From Mycobacterium numidiamassiliense (GTDB lineage Bacteria; Actinomycetota; Actinomycetes; Mycobacteriales; Mycobacteriaceae): 64,000 nucleotides of DNA. The stretch spans positions 186,001-250,000 of the forward strand of contig NZ_FUEZ01000003.1 of assembly GCF_900157365.1 (NCBI RefSeq). The letters are read 5' to 3'. Positions 24,429 through 33,183 of this stretch are shown here, in pieces (position 1 is the first letter of the stretch; the number at the start of each line of letters is the position of its first letter). A program made the translations under genes and the position numbers. The notes under the pieces were generated by a model. The model made no database searches. It was not told where the DNA came from and saw only the letters and a program-made list of their open reading frames with translations.

Positions 24429-25166
24429 TCAGCGGGCCGCCTTCTTGCGTTCGATATCGGCCAGGGCCGCGGCCAGCTCAGCGCGCTGGGCGGCCGAACT
24501 CTCCCAGGAGAGTTGGCGATTCTTGACCACCTTCGCCGGCGCCCCGACGGCGATCGAATAGTCGGGGATGTCCCCGCGAACCACCGCGTGCGATCCCAGC
24601 ACGCAGCCCCGCCCGATCGACGTGCCGCGCAGCACCGTCACCTTCACCCCGACCCACGTGTCCGGCCCGATCCGGATCGGGGATTTGATGATGCCCTGAT
24701 CCTTGATCGGCAGGTTGATGTCGTCCATCCGGTGGTCGAAATCGCAGACGTAGCACCAGTCGGCCATCAGCACCGAGTCGCCGAGTTCGATGTCCAGGTA
24801 GGCGTTGATGACGTTGTCGCGGCCCAGCACCACTTTGTCGCCGAACCGCAGCGAGCCCTCGTGCGCGCGGATGGTGTTCTTGTCGCCGATATGCACCCAC
24901 CGGCCGATTTCGAGCTGCGCCAGCGCGGGTGTCGCGTGGATCTCGACGCCCTTGCCGATGAACACCATTCCGCGAGTGATGATGTGCGGGTTGGCCAGCT
25001 TGAACTTCAGCAGCCGCCAGTAACGCACCAGATACCACGGGGTGTAGGCACGGTTTTTCAGCACCCACCGCAGCGAGGCCAGAGTCAGGAACTTGGCTTG
25101 GCGTGGGTCCCGCAGATTCGATCCACGCCAGCGGCGGTGGACCGGCGCACCCCACATCGACGTCAT
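24429..25166 (-). CDS. Hexapeptide-repeat (left-handed beta-helix) acyltransferase
   Basis: O-acetyltransferase of the LbH family (245 aa), equivalent to Rv3034c. The imperfect hexapeptide repeats run from residue 70 to 210: GKGVEIHATPALAQLEIGRW, IGDKNTIRAH, VVLGRDNVINAY, IRIGPDTWVGVKVTVLRGTS, IGRGCVLGSHAVVRG, ending in SIAVGAPAKVV. The usual acceptor-site His is in CDFDHRMDDIN. ATG 25166 is chosen; an upstream extension to 25280 has no conserved sequence. Substrate unknown, possibly a cell-envelope sugar. Confidence 0.87.
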   Translation of the reverse strand: MTSMWGAPVHRRWRGSNLRDPRQAKFLTLASLRWVLKNRAYTPWYLVRYWRLLKFKLANPHIITRGMVFIGKGVEIHATPALAQLEIGRWVHIGDKNTIRAHEGSLRFGDKVVLGRDNVINAYLDIELGDSVLMADWCYVCDFDHRMDDINLPIKDQGIIKSPIRIGPDTWVGVKVTVLRGTSIGRGCVLGSHAVVRGDIPDYSIAVGAPAKVVKNRQLSWESSAAQRAELAAALADIERKKAAR

Positions 25167-25361
25167 GGCCGGAAAGCCTAGCCAACCGGCGATGCGCGCC
25201 GAAACAGCGGGCCGCGGGGAAGGCAATCGAACGCAGCCAAGGCAATCCGCGGCGTGCGAGCCGCCACGGGTTACCCTCACCTGTACTCGATCGCTGCCCC
25301 TGCCGAGTGGCTGGGCCCGTCGCCGAGCGAGCCGCGTGGCGAAAGGATTTGGAAAACCAAG

Positions 25362-26672
25362 GTGCGTGCCCGACAGCTCCGTCGTTGGTCAGCCGCGCCG
25401 CTGGCGGTCGCGCTGACGGCCGGGCTCGGCGGCTGCGGCAACACCGACTCCTGGGTGGACGCGTCGGCGTCGCAGGGCTGGTCGGCGCAGTACGCCGACG
25501 CGGCCAACAGCAGCTACACCACGACGTCCGGCGCCACCAAGCTGTCGCTGCAGTGGACGCGGTCCGTCAAAGGCAGCCTGGCCGCCGCCCCGGCGCTCAG
25601 CGCGCGCAGTTATCTCGCCGTCAATGCGCAGACCCCCGGGGGCTGCTCACTCATGGAGTGGGAGAACGACGACAACGGCCGGCAACGCTGGTGTGTGCGG
25701 CTGGCCCAGGGCGGCGGCTTCGCCAGTCCCCTGTTCGACGGCTTCGACAACCTTTATGTCGGCCAGCCGGGGGCATTTATCTCCTTCCCGGTGACGCAGT
25801 GGACTCGGTGGCGCCAGCCGGTGATCGGCATGCCGTCCACCCCGCGGTTTCTGGGTAATGGCCAGCTGCTGGTCACCACCCACCTGGGGCAGGTGCTGGT
25901 CTTCGACGCTCACCGGGGCGAGGTGGTCAACACCCCCCTGGACCTGGTGGACGGCATCGACCCGACGGACGCGACGCGCGGCCTGGCCGATTGCACACCG
26001 GCCCGCCAGGGCTGCCCGGTAGCCGGTGCCCCGGCCTTTTCGGCGGCCAGCTCGATGGTGGTGCTCGGCGTCTGGCAGCCTGGCGCGCCGGCGGCGGGGC
26101 TGGTGGGGCTGAAGTACCACCCCGGGCAGACGCCCCTGATCGGTCGGGAGTGGACCAGCGACGCCGTGGCCGCCGGCGTGATCGGCAGCCCGGTGTTGTC
26201 CGCCGACGGGTCGACCATCTACGTCAACGGCCGCGACCAACGGTTATGGGCCCTGGCCGCCGCCGACGGGAAGCCGAAATGGTCGGTGCCGCTGGGATTT
26301 TTGGCCCAAACCCCGCCCGCGATCACCCCGCAGGGGCTCGTCGTCTCGGGCGGCGGCCCTGACACACGGCTGGCGGCCTTCAAGGACGCCGGCGATCACG
26401 CCGACCAGGTCTGGCGCCGCGACGACGTCACCCCGCTATCGTCGTCGAGCCTGGCCGGCTCCGGGGTCGGCTACACCGTGGCCAGCGGCCCGGCCAGCGG
26501 CGATGCCCCCGGCATGTCACTGCTGGTCTTCGATCCCGGCAACGGCCACACGGTGAACAGCTATCCGCTGCCCGCGGCCACCGGATACCCCGTCGGCGTG
26601 TCGGTGGGGACGGACCGTCGGGTCGTCGCCGCCACCAGCGACGGCCAGGTGTACAGCTTCAAGCCCGCCTGA
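25362..26672 (+). CDS. PQQ-like beta-propeller lipoprotein
   Basis: A 436-aa exported lipoprotein equivalent to Rv3035. GTG 25362 gives a basic signal peptide (VRARQLRRWSAAPLAVALTA) with lipobox LGGC. The remainder is made of beta-propeller blades: repeated aromatic strands such as LVVFDAHRGEVV, GSPVLSADGSTIYVNGRDQRLWALAAADGKPKW and VVAATSDGQVYSFKP. No catalytic residue is evident; it probably acts as a scaffold or binding protein on the outer face of the membrane. Divergent from the acyltransferase gene. Confidence 0.85.
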   Translation: MRARQLRRWSAAPLAVALTAGLGGCGNTDSWVDASASQGWSAQYADAANSSYTTTSGATKLSLQWTRSVKGSLAAAPALSARSYLAVNAQTPGGCSLMEWENDDNGRQRWCVRLAQGGGFASPLFDGFDNLYVGQPGAFISFPVTQWTRWRQPVIGMPSTPRFLGNGQLLVTTHLGQVLVFDAHRGEVVNTPLDLVDGIDPTDATRGLADCTPARQGCPVAGAPAFSAASSMVVLGVWQPGAPAAGLVGLKYHPGQTPLIGREWTSDAVAAGVIGSPVLSADGSTIYVNGRDQRLWALAAADGKPKWSVPLGFLAQTPPAITPQGLVVSGGGPDTRLAAFKDAGDHADQVWRRDDVTPLSSSSLAGSGVGYTVASGPASGDAPGMSLLVFDPGNGHTVNSYPLPAATGYPVGVSVGTDRRVVAATSDGQVYSFKPA

Positions 26673-26688
26673 GCCCCGGCCGATCCGG

Positions 26689-27369
26689 CTAAATCGCGAG
26701 CGGCGGGATGGCGTTGCGGGCAACCTGGGCTTGGCAGGGACCGGCGAAGGCCGGCAGCATCTCCCCCGGCGCAAAGTAGAAGATCAGCTGATCGTCGGTG
26801 ATGGCGAAGTTCTGGTAATGCGACGGGTCGAGCCCGTTCGACGGCAATATCGCGGCGCCCATCGCGTTCTGCCGGGCCAGGTCGCGCTGGACCAGCGGGA
26901 AGATGGCGTCCAGCGGGCTGGTGCCCGGGGCGAACAGGGTGTCGAAGGTGATGGGCTGCTTGCTGCCGAGGTTGTAGTTGAACGCCTTGTACCAGGTGGA
27001 CGTGCGGGATCCGCCGACATCCTGAAAAAACTTGAGCACCACGCTGCGGGTGTTGTGCGGCGGCTGCCCGGAAAACTGCTGCTCCGTGGTGGCTTCCATC
27101 TGATACGGGTGATCGCGGGGCCCGGAGGCCTGTGCGACGTTGATGAAGCCGTCGCGGTTCTGCGTGACGTAATCGATCAGCGGCTGTTCGTCGGGATAGT
27201 CCGCGGGGAACGTCATGTCGAGCGTGTACATCGGCCCAGCCGCGTGCAGATGACACAGCGGCCCGTCGACGGTGGCGCCCACGCTGGCGCACGACGGCGG
27301 CGCGGCGGCCGCCGGCCAGCCGAACAGGACCGTGATGGCCAGCACCGCGATCGCTAACAGATAACGCAT
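26689..27369 (-). CDS. Secreted DUF3298-like protein, TB22.2 equivalent
   Basis: A 226-aa exported protein matching M. tuberculosis Rv3036c (TB22.2). Signal peptide at residues 1-22 (MRYLLAIAVLAITVLFGWPA, AxA cleavage site). The mature part has YTLDMTFPADYPDEQPLIDYV, a NYNLGSKQPITFDTLFAPGTSP segment typical of DUF3298, and FAITDDQLIFYFAPGEMLP. ATG 27369 begins the signal peptide; upstream in-frame starts are less likely. Convergent with the beta-propeller gene. Confidence 0.88.
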   Translation of the reverse strand: MRYLLAIAVLAITVLFGWPAAAAPPSCASVGATVDGPLCHLHAAGPMYTLDMTFPADYPDEQPLIDYVTQNRDGFINVAQASGPRDHPYQMEATTEQQFSGQPPHNTRSVVLKFFQDVGGSRTSTWYKAFNYNLGSKQPITFDTLFAPGTSPLDAIFPLVQRDLARQNAMGAAILPSNGLDPSHYQNFAITDDQLIFYFAPGEMLPAFAGPCQAQVARNAIPPLAI

Positions 27370-27441
27370 GACTCGAATTGTCCTCGTCGACGACAACAGG
27401 CGAGGTCCCCCGGAAAGTGACCGTCGACAGACTACCGGGAA

Positions 27442-28542
27442 CTAGCGCGAGGCCCGGCAGACGTATGCGATCGCCCGGCCGGCCGGCCCGGTGCCGAGGC
27501 GAGTGATCACCACCGACAGGGACCGGCCACCGGCCAACCGAAGCCGTCGCCGGAGCGCGTCGGGGTCGACGGACACACCGCGGACCAGGATCTCCACCGC
27601 CCCGCAATCGGCCGCCGCGAGGGCGCGGCGGAGCCGGCGCTCGTCGAAGTCGAGCTGCTCGAGCACCTCGAAGCCGCGGACCTCCGGCGGCAGCTCGTCG
27701 CCGGACAGGTAGGCGATGTCGGGATCGAGTTGCCACAGGCCGTGCCGGGCGCCGTAGTGGCGCACCAGCCCGGACCGGACCACGGCGCCGTCGGGGTCGA
27801 CGATCCATCGCCCGACCGGGGCCACCGGGCAGTCGTCCGGCTCGGCGTCGGTGAGCTGTTCGCCGCGATCCAGCACACTGGCCCGGCGGCGCACCCCCGG
27901 CTCGGCCAACCCCGCCGACCACAGGCACGCCTCGCGGACCGAGCCGCGGTAGGACGTCACCTCGATCTCGCCCTCGAAGCCCAGCCGCCCGACTTGCTCG
28001 AAATCTATTCCGGGAGCACACTTTACGACCAGATCGCGGCCCCGATAGGTATCGAAGAGCGCGCCAAGGCCCGGCTGATAATCCTCCGGGGAGAACTGGC
28101 GCCGACCGCCCCGCCGACGTGCCGGGTCGACAACGACGACCGTGTCGCGGGTCACCGGACGCAACGCGTCCGCGCGGCACAGGTCGACACGCGACCCCAC
28201 GTTGTGGCGCGCCATCGCCAGCCGCACCGGGTCGATATCACTGCCCAGCGCCCGAACGCCCGAGCCGTGCAGCGCGGCCAATTCGGTGCCGACCGAACAC
28301 GTCGCATCGTGGACCACAGCGCCGGCCGCGGCCAGACGCCCGGCCCGGTGCAACGCCACCGGCGCCGCGGTCGCCTGCTGCAGCGCCTCGTCGGTGAACA
28401 GCCAATCCGACACCGGACCCAACTCGCCCAGCTTGTCGACAGCCCGGCGGCGCAGCAGTGTCGTCTCCATCAGGACCGGCGCCCGGGCGCCGAACCTCGC
28501 CCGCACCGCGGTGGTATCGGCGATCCGACTGCCGTCGGTCAA
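27442..28542 (-). CDS. Class I SAM-dependent methyltransferase with THUMP-like C terminus
   Basis: Methyltransferase equivalent to Rv3037c. The SAM site is VVHDATCSVGTELAAL with ALGSDIDPVRLAMARHN, and VVVDPARRRGGRR is the motif IV region. The C-terminal RGVSVDPDALRRRLRLAGGR fits the THUMP-like part of this family. The first canonical start is TTG 28542. The frame stays open back to 28641, and the extra 31 codons encode a segment (LRFSSDDVDYLRSE...) that looks like the conserved family N terminus, so translation may begin at a CTG at 28635 or 28623. The CTG at 28635 overlaps the upstream stop in a CTGA pattern. Nucleic-acid substrate presumed. Confidence 0.87.
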   Translation of the reverse strand: MTDGSRIADTTAVRARFGARAPVLMETTLLRRRAVDKLGELGPVSDWLFTDEALQQATAAPVALHRAGRLAAAGAVVHDATCSVGTELAALHGSGVRALGSDIDPVRLAMARHNVGSRVDLCRADALRPVTRDTVVVVDPARRRGGRRQFSPEDYQPGLGALFDTYRGRDLVVKCAPGIDFEQVGRLGFEGEIEVTSYRGSVREACLWSAGLAEPGVRRRASVLDRGEQLTDAEPDDCPVAPVGRWIVDPDGAVVRSGLVRHYGARHGLWQLDPDIAYLSGDELPPEVRGFEVLEQLDFDERRLRRALAAADCGAVEILVRGVSVDPDALRRRLRLAGGRSLSVVITRLGTGPAGRAIAYVCRASR

Positions 28543-28631
28543 CGCGAATTCGGCGACCGCCGCCAGTGCTGCGCCACCCGATTCCGACCGCAGATAATCG
28601 ACGTCGTCGGAGCTGAAGCGCAGGCCCTGGC

Positions 28632-29594
28632 TCAGGAGGGCTTAACCCCGGTGACCATCACGTTGTAGAACCAGCCCTTCGGGGCCAGATGCCGCCAGAT
28701 GTTGGCGTCGATCCAGCTGAGCGTCTTCCAGCCGTTGAACGCGAATTTCGCCCAGCCCCAGCCCAGCCGCCCGGGCGGCACCGACGCCTCGAACGTGCGC
28801 ACCGGCCAGCCGAACATCGCGGCGGTGAATTCCTCACTGGCCGTTTGCACCTGAGCCGCACCGGCGTTGGTGGCCATGCGCTCCAGGTCCTCGGGGGCAA
28901 ACGTGTGCAGGTCGACGATCGCCTCCAGCGCCGCGACGCGCGAGGACTCGTCGAGCTCGACCTGCGGGCGCCGCCAGTTGCCCAGGCCGGGCAGCTTGGT
29001 GACGTTGGTGGCGACGCGCCAGGTCAGCGTCGACAAGCTGCGGGCGTAGACCTCGCCGACATTGGTCGGCTCGCCGGCGAATACGAAGCGGCCGCCGGGC
29101 CGCAGCACCCGGATCACCTCGCGCAGCGAGAGCTCCACGTCGGGAATGTGATGCAGCACGGCGTGGCCGACCACCAGGTCGAAGGTGTTGTCGTCGTACG
29201 GAATGCCCTCGGCGTCGGCGACGCGGCCGTCGATGTCCAGGCCCAGCGATTGCCCGTTGCGGGTGGCGACCTTGACCATGCCGGGCGACAGGTCGGTGAC
29301 CGAACCGCGCCGCGCGACGCCGGCCTGGATCAGGTTGAGTAGGAAAAACCCTGTGCCACAACCCAATTCGAGAGCACGGTCATACGGCAATTCGCGCAAG
29401 ACCTCGTCGGGCACGGCGGCGTCGAAGCGGCCGCGGGCGTAGTCCACGCAGCGCTGGTCGTAGGAGATCGACCACTTTTCGTCGTAGGTCTCGGCTTCCC
29501 AGTCGTGGTAGAGCACCTGGGCGAGCTTGGTGTCGTGCCTTGCGGCTTCGACCTGCTCGGCCGTGACGTGGGCGGCCTGAGTTGCGTCGGTCAT
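28632..29594 (-). CDS. SAM-dependent methyltransferase
   Basis: A 320-aa class I methyltransferase equivalent to Rv3038c. Motif I is ALELGCGTGFFLLNLI and the post-I acidic loop is VTDLSPGMVKVATRN. FDLVVGHAVLHHIPDVE and VLRPGGRFVFAGEPTNVG are UbiE-like. The C-terminal half is helical and hydrophobic (WAKFAFNGWKTLSWI), suggesting a lipid or membrane-bound substrate. ATG 29594 begins the conserved part (MTDATQAAHVTAEQV). It is probably co-transcribed with the next methyltransferase gene. Confidence 0.88.
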   Translation of the reverse strand: MTDATQAAHVTAEQVEAARHDTKLAQVLYHDWEAETYDEKWSISYDQRCVDYARGRFDAAVPDEVLRELPYDRALELGCGTGFFLLNLIQAGVARRGSVTDLSPGMVKVATRNGQSLGLDIDGRVADAEGIPYDDNTFDLVVGHAVLHHIPDVELSLREVIRVLRPGGRFVFAGEPTNVGEVYARSLSTLTWRVATNVTKLPGLGNWRRPQVELDESSRVAALEAIVDLHTFAPEDLERMATNAGAAQVQTASEEFTAAMFGWPVRTFEASVPPGRLGWGWAKFAFNGWKTLSWIDANIWRHLAPKGWFYNVMVTGVKPS

Positions 29595-29708
29595 GCAGGG
29601 CAGCCTAATCGCCTGGCGAATTAACGGTGTCTGCCCCCGGCGATGAGGAGGATCCCCCGCAGAGCAGGGTGAAGTGCCAATCGGCTCCGTCGGCCTAAAC
29701 TTGGCGAC

Positions 29709-30008
29709 GTGGCCGATGTCCTTCGGGTCAGTAGTGCGGGGCTTCAGGTGCTGGCGGCGCATTGCGAGATGGTGTCGGCGGAGTTGGTGGCGGCGGCTCC
29801 GCTGCCCCGTGTTGGGCTACCTATCCAAGCGACTTCTGGCGCCGTTGGTGCTGCTCATGCCGCCGTCGATGCAACCATCACTGTGTTAGCCGGACGAGCG
29901 CAAACAAGCGCAGTCAAATCTGCTGTGGCGGGTGCTGAGTTTGCGATGACCGACACTGCCGGTGCACAACAACTCGGCGCTATCGGTACCTCGATATCCC
30001 AGGTGTGA
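29709..30008 (+). CDS. EspC-like (DUF2580) type VII secretion target
   Basis: A 99-aa helical protein of the ESX secretion-associated EspC/DUF2580 type. The opening MADVLRVSSAGLQVLAAHCE and the Ala-rich second helix (GAVGAAHAAVDATITVLAGR) are typical; such proteins are exported by ESX systems together with a partner effector. The start is GTG 29709. A -10 box TAAACT lies at 29696-29701, 7 bp before the start, so the mRNA is probably leaderless. Its stop overlaps the start of the damaged effector region. Confidence 0.75.
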   Translation: MADVLRVSSAGLQVLAAHCEMVSAELVAAAPLPRVGLPIQATSGAVGAAHAAVDATITVLAGRAQTSAVKSAVAGAEFAMTDTAGAQQLGAIGTSISQV

Positions 30009-30011
30009 CCA

Positions 30012-30098
30012 GTGCCGGGGGTCGGTGGAGCGGGGGTGCCGTCCCTCTCGCAGATCCAGGCGAGGCGACCTTCACCAGTTTTTGCCCCACCTTGGTAG
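30012..30098 (+). pseudogene. Remnant of an ESX-linked effector/toxin N terminus
   Basis: A GTG-initiated reading frame of 28 codons directly after the EspC-like gene encodes VPGVGGAGVPSLSQIQAR and then stops after PPW. PSLSQIQA resembles the first helix of the large secreted effectors that normally follow DUF2580 genes in mycobacteria, and the rest of such a protein is missing. I read it as the stump left by a deletion or frameshift; the homology is from memory and needs a search. Confidence 0.5.
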
Positions 30099-30187
30099 CT
30101 GAATGGAAAATGATGAATGCATTCCGGATTCCCGCAATACTCGAATTCGAAGCGTGCCTGCTAATGACGATGAAGCTGAGAGTCAAG

Positions 30188-30673
30188 ATGTCGCATAAGG
30201 AAGCTGAACTGGAAGCCAAATTAGCTGAACATGGACTGTCAGTTGACGAAGCGCAACGTGTGCACGATCGGCTAGCCCTTATTCTTGGCGGCGAGGCATC
30301 CTACTTTCAAAACACGAAGAAGCTGATGGGCGCGGACCCGGCAGCTACATCGCTTGAATACACGAGCGTGTTGTGGCCAGGTTTTTATTTTAAGGCGATC
30401 GCTAGTGAGGACGGACCGCTTGAGTCGGCGCGTTATTGGCACAACAGCCGCGAGTTAGCCGACGTTGAATCCCCCATCGGGCTGCCCATCTGGAGCATGG
30501 ACGTTACCGAGTTCGCCGAGCGATTCGGCCCAATGAACGGCGGCCGCAAATGGTCGCTGTTTGATGAACTTCTTCCGGCATACGAAGAATACGAATTCCA
30601 ATGGGGCGAAGATAGCTATGGTGCAGGATTTAGTTGGGGGCTGTTCATGTTTTCGGCAATGTCATGGGATTGA
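30188..30673 (+). CDS. Hypothetical protein, possible orphan immunity protein
   Basis: A soluble, acidic protein (161 aa from ATG 30188; in-frame ATGs at 30110 and 30170 would lengthen it). It opens with a helix (SHKEAELEAKLAEHGLSVDEAQ) and is rich in aromatic residues towards the end (YEEYEFQWGEDSYGAGFSWG). No family recognised. It uses more A/T-rich codons than its neighbours and lies behind a truncated effector gene. Acidic, aromatic-rich small proteins in this position are often immunity proteins for secreted toxins; that is an inference. Confidence 0.55.
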   Translation: MSHKEAELEAKLAEHGLSVDEAQRVHDRLALILGGEASYFQNTKKLMGADPAATSLEYTSVLWPGFYFKAIASEDGPLESARYWHNSRELADVESPIGLPIWSMDVTEFAERFGPMNGGRKWSLFDELLPAYEEYEFQWGEDSYGAGFSWGLFMFSAMSWD

Positions 30674-30799
30674 GGGCTGTATGCGAGCCTCAAGCTCCGT
30701 CTCTGCGCCACCCAATGTGAAGGCAACCATCTCCGTCAAACGCTGCCTCGGTGCAGACTGGGTGCGTGGCCAACCTCGCGCGCAAACGGTTGGTTACTG

Positions 30800-31543
30800 A
30801 TGCCGTCTTATGACCGGATCGGTCTGGGTTACGCGCGCTTTCGCAAACCCGATCCTCGAATTGAGGCCAGGCTCGTGGCTGCTCTCCACGATTGTCGGAG
30901 CCTGGTGAATGTCGGTGCTGGCACCGGTTCGTATGAGCCCAGTGATCGCTCCGTCCTCGCTGTCGAGCCATCAGCAGAAATGGTCAGGCAGCGGTCCCCG
31001 AACGCCGCGCCCTGTATCCGGGCAACAGCTGAACGCCTACCGTTTTCCGACCAGAGCTTCGACGCTGCGATGGCGATCCTGACGATTCATCACTGGTCCG
31101 ATCCCGTCGCCGGGTTGCGCGAACTTGTTCGCATCGCTCGGAGGGTCGTCCTCTTCACCTATGAACCGGCTATTCACAGTAAGTTTTGGCTTTGGCGGGA
31201 GTATTTCCCAGTTGCCGCCAGCACCTCGGCCGCTTCCGAATTGTCTGTCGAGCAGGTGGTGGAGATCATCGGGGCAGACCGAGTCGAGAAAATTCTCATC
31301 CCGCACGATTGCTTGGACGGCTTCGGCCCGGCCTACTGGCGTCGGCCGACCGCCTATCTCGATCCCGTTGTGCGTGGTTGCATCTCGGGCCTTGCACAGC
31401 TTCGCGCGGAGGACCTTAACCCTGGACTCGAGCACCTACAGCAGGATCTCAACACTGGTGCCTGGTATACCCGCCACCAAGATCTCCTAAATCTCGATGC
31501 CATCGACGCCGGCCTGCGTCTCATCGTGAGGGACGGCCAGTGA
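30800..31543 (+). CDS. SAM-dependent methyltransferase
   Basis: Class I methyltransferase (247 aa) of the Methyltransf_11 type. Motif I is LVNVGAGTGSYEPSD, post-I LAVEPSAEMVRQR, and DQSFDAAMAILTIHHWSD is the motif IV segment. The context (a small accessory island between conserved backbone genes) says nothing about the substrate. ATG 30800. The next gene converges on it after 126 bp in which I see nothing. Confidence 0.8.
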   Translation: MPSYDRIGLGYARFRKPDPRIEARLVAALHDCRSLVNVGAGTGSYEPSDRSVLAVEPSAEMVRQRSPNAAPCIRATAERLPFSDQSFDAAMAILTIHHWSDPVAGLRELVRIARRVVLFTYEPAIHSKFWLWREYFPVAASTSAASELSVEQVVEIIGADRVEKILIPHDCLDGFGPAYWRRPTAYLDPVVRGCISGLAQLRAEDLNPGLEHLQQDLNTGAWYTRHQDLLNLDAIDAGLRLIVRDGQ

Positions 31544-31669
31544 TCTAGACCATGGACGCAGCCTGCCGCGACGTCGATTGCTGGCCCGCGATTCTGTGCT
31601 TTGAGCAGAATCTACTTTGCCCAACTCGTCTCGAAATAGACCGCATCTGAGATACCGAACCACCGTCGA

Positions 31670-32368
31670 TCAGAAACGCCAATTGGCTGGGCCGACGCCG
31701 CCCTCGAACACGGCATTGATACCGGCCTTGGCGGCGGAAATCGCCTCCCGCGGGCCGTCGAGGAAGCGCCGCGCCCACGCCGCCGCCGTGTCGTAGACGT
31801 TGTCGGGGGCCACCATCTCGTCGATCAGGCCCAGCGTCTTGGCTTCCTCGGCGTCGAAGAACCGGCCGCTGAAGACGAGTTCCTTGGCCCTGCTCTCCCC
31901 CGCGATCCGGGTCAACCGGGCCAATCCGCCGGGGACGTGGTCGGACAGGATCTCGGTCGCCCCGAACTTGACGTTGTCACCGCTGATCCGCCAGTCGGCG
32001 GCCAGCGCCAGAGTGAGGCCGGCGCCCAACGCGTATCCGGTGATCGCGGCGACGGTCGGCTTCGGGATCGCTGCGACGGCGTCGACGGCCTGGGCACGGA
32101 CGCGGGCCGCGACGTCGGCCTCCGGCCCGCTCAGGGTCTGCAGCTCGGGCATGTCGTCGCCGGCGGAGAAGATTTCGTGGCCGCCGAACAGGATCACCGC
32201 GGCGACGTCGTCACGCGCGCCCATCTCCGCGGCCGCCGCCGCGATCTCGCGGTAGACCTGCCGGGTCATCGTGTTGGTGGGTGGCCGCGACAGCAGCAGC
32301 ACGGCCAGACCGGCGTCTTGCGAGCCGTCGCTGACCACGACATGGACGAACTCGCTCAATGCCGCCAT
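31670..32368 (-). CDS. echA17: Enoyl-CoA hydratase/isomerase family protein
   Basis: Crotonase-fold protein (232 aa) equivalent to Rv3039c. Oxyanion-hole segments are [17 protein letters not shown] and [18 protein letters not shown]. The first catalytic Glu position of classical hydratases is not obvious ([15 protein letters not shown] lies in that region), so the exact reaction is open. ATG 32368; its first 13 bp overlap the end of the Nudix gene. Last gene of a minus-strand run with the Nudix and ABC genes. Confidence 0.9.
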   Translation of the reverse strand: MAALSEFVHVVVSDGSQDAGLAVLLLSRPPTNTMTRQVYREIAAAAAEMGARDDVAAVILFGGHEIFSAGDDMPELQTLSGPEADVAARVRAQAVDAVAAIPKPTVAAITGYALGAGLTLALAADWRISGDNVKFGATEILSDHVPGGLARLTRIAGESRAKELVFSGRFFDAEEAKTLGLIDEMVAPDNVYDTAAAWARRFLDGPREAISAAKAGINAVFEGGVGPANWRF

Positions 32369-33183
32369 CCCAGGCCGCCCGCTTCCCGGGCGCGGTGGTA
32401 GCGGTCGGAGTCGAAGAACTCGAAGATCCAGTTGTCGCCCTGGATCTCCAGATGCGGCTGCACCGTGACGATCTGGCGCTCGACGGCCAACACCTCGGCG
32501 ACGGTACGGCCGGCCAGCGAGTCCAGCTGAGTCCAGGTCGGCGGCAGCAAAAACAGGCGCCCGGCCTCGAATTCGTCGATCGCGGCCCGCGGCGTCGTCC
32601 ACCCCGCGAGGTCGGATTCGGTGTTCTCGCCGTCGGCGCGCTGACCCTCGGGAAGGGCACCCACGAAGAAATAGGTGTCGTAGCGGCGGGTGCGCTCCGC
32701 TTCGGGGGTGACCCAGTTGGCCCACGGCCGCAGCAGGTCGGATCGCAGCACCAGGTTCTCCGTGCGCAGAAAGTCGGCGAACGACAGCGACCTTTCGGCC
32801 AGCGCGTGGCGAGCGTCGCGGTACACCGAGGCGTCGCCGACGATGCCGTCCGGATCGCCGGCCGGCCCGGCGAACAGCACTCCCGATTCCTCGAAGGTCT
32901 CGCGGGCGGCGGCGCAGACCAGCGCCTCGGCCAGCCCGGGCTCGATGCCGAACCGCTGCGCCCACCACTGCGGTGACGGCCCGGCCCACGCGATATCGGC
33001 GTTGCGGTCGCGGTCGTCGACGCCGCCGCCGGGAAACACCACCGTGCCCGCGGCGAACTCCATCTGCGCGTGCCGGCGCATCAGGAAGACCGCTAACCCA
33101 GCTTCCGAGCCCTGGCGTGTGTCGCGGACCAGCATCACGGTGGCCGCGGGCCTGGCCACCAACGGTTCTTCGGGTGCAGTCAT
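32356..33183 (-). CDS. Nudix hydrolase
   Basis: A 275-aa Nudix-fold hydrolase equivalent to Rv3040c. The Nudix box is split: [10 protein letters not shown] near residue 52 and [16 protein letters not shown] near residue 92 (R-E-x2-E-E-x-G), with an insertion between them, as in the subgroup resembling mammalian NUDT19. That subgroup acts on CoA derivatives; this is a family-level suggestion. Coupled to the ABC gene by an ATGA overlap at 33180-33183. Confidence 0.87.
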   Translation of the reverse strand: MTAPEEPLVARPAATVMLVRDTRQGSEAGLAVFLMRRHAQMEFAAGTVVFPGGGVDDRDRNADIAWAGPSPQWWAQRFGIEPGLAEALVCAAARETFEESGVLFAGPAGDPDGIVGDASVYRDARHALAERSLSFADFLRTENLVLRSDLLRPWANWVTPEAERTRRYDTYFFVGALPEGQRADGENTESDLAGWTTPRAAIDEFEAGRLFLLPPTWTQLDSLAGRTVAEVLAVERQIVTVQPHLEIQGDNWIFEFFDSDRYHRAREAGGLGWRH

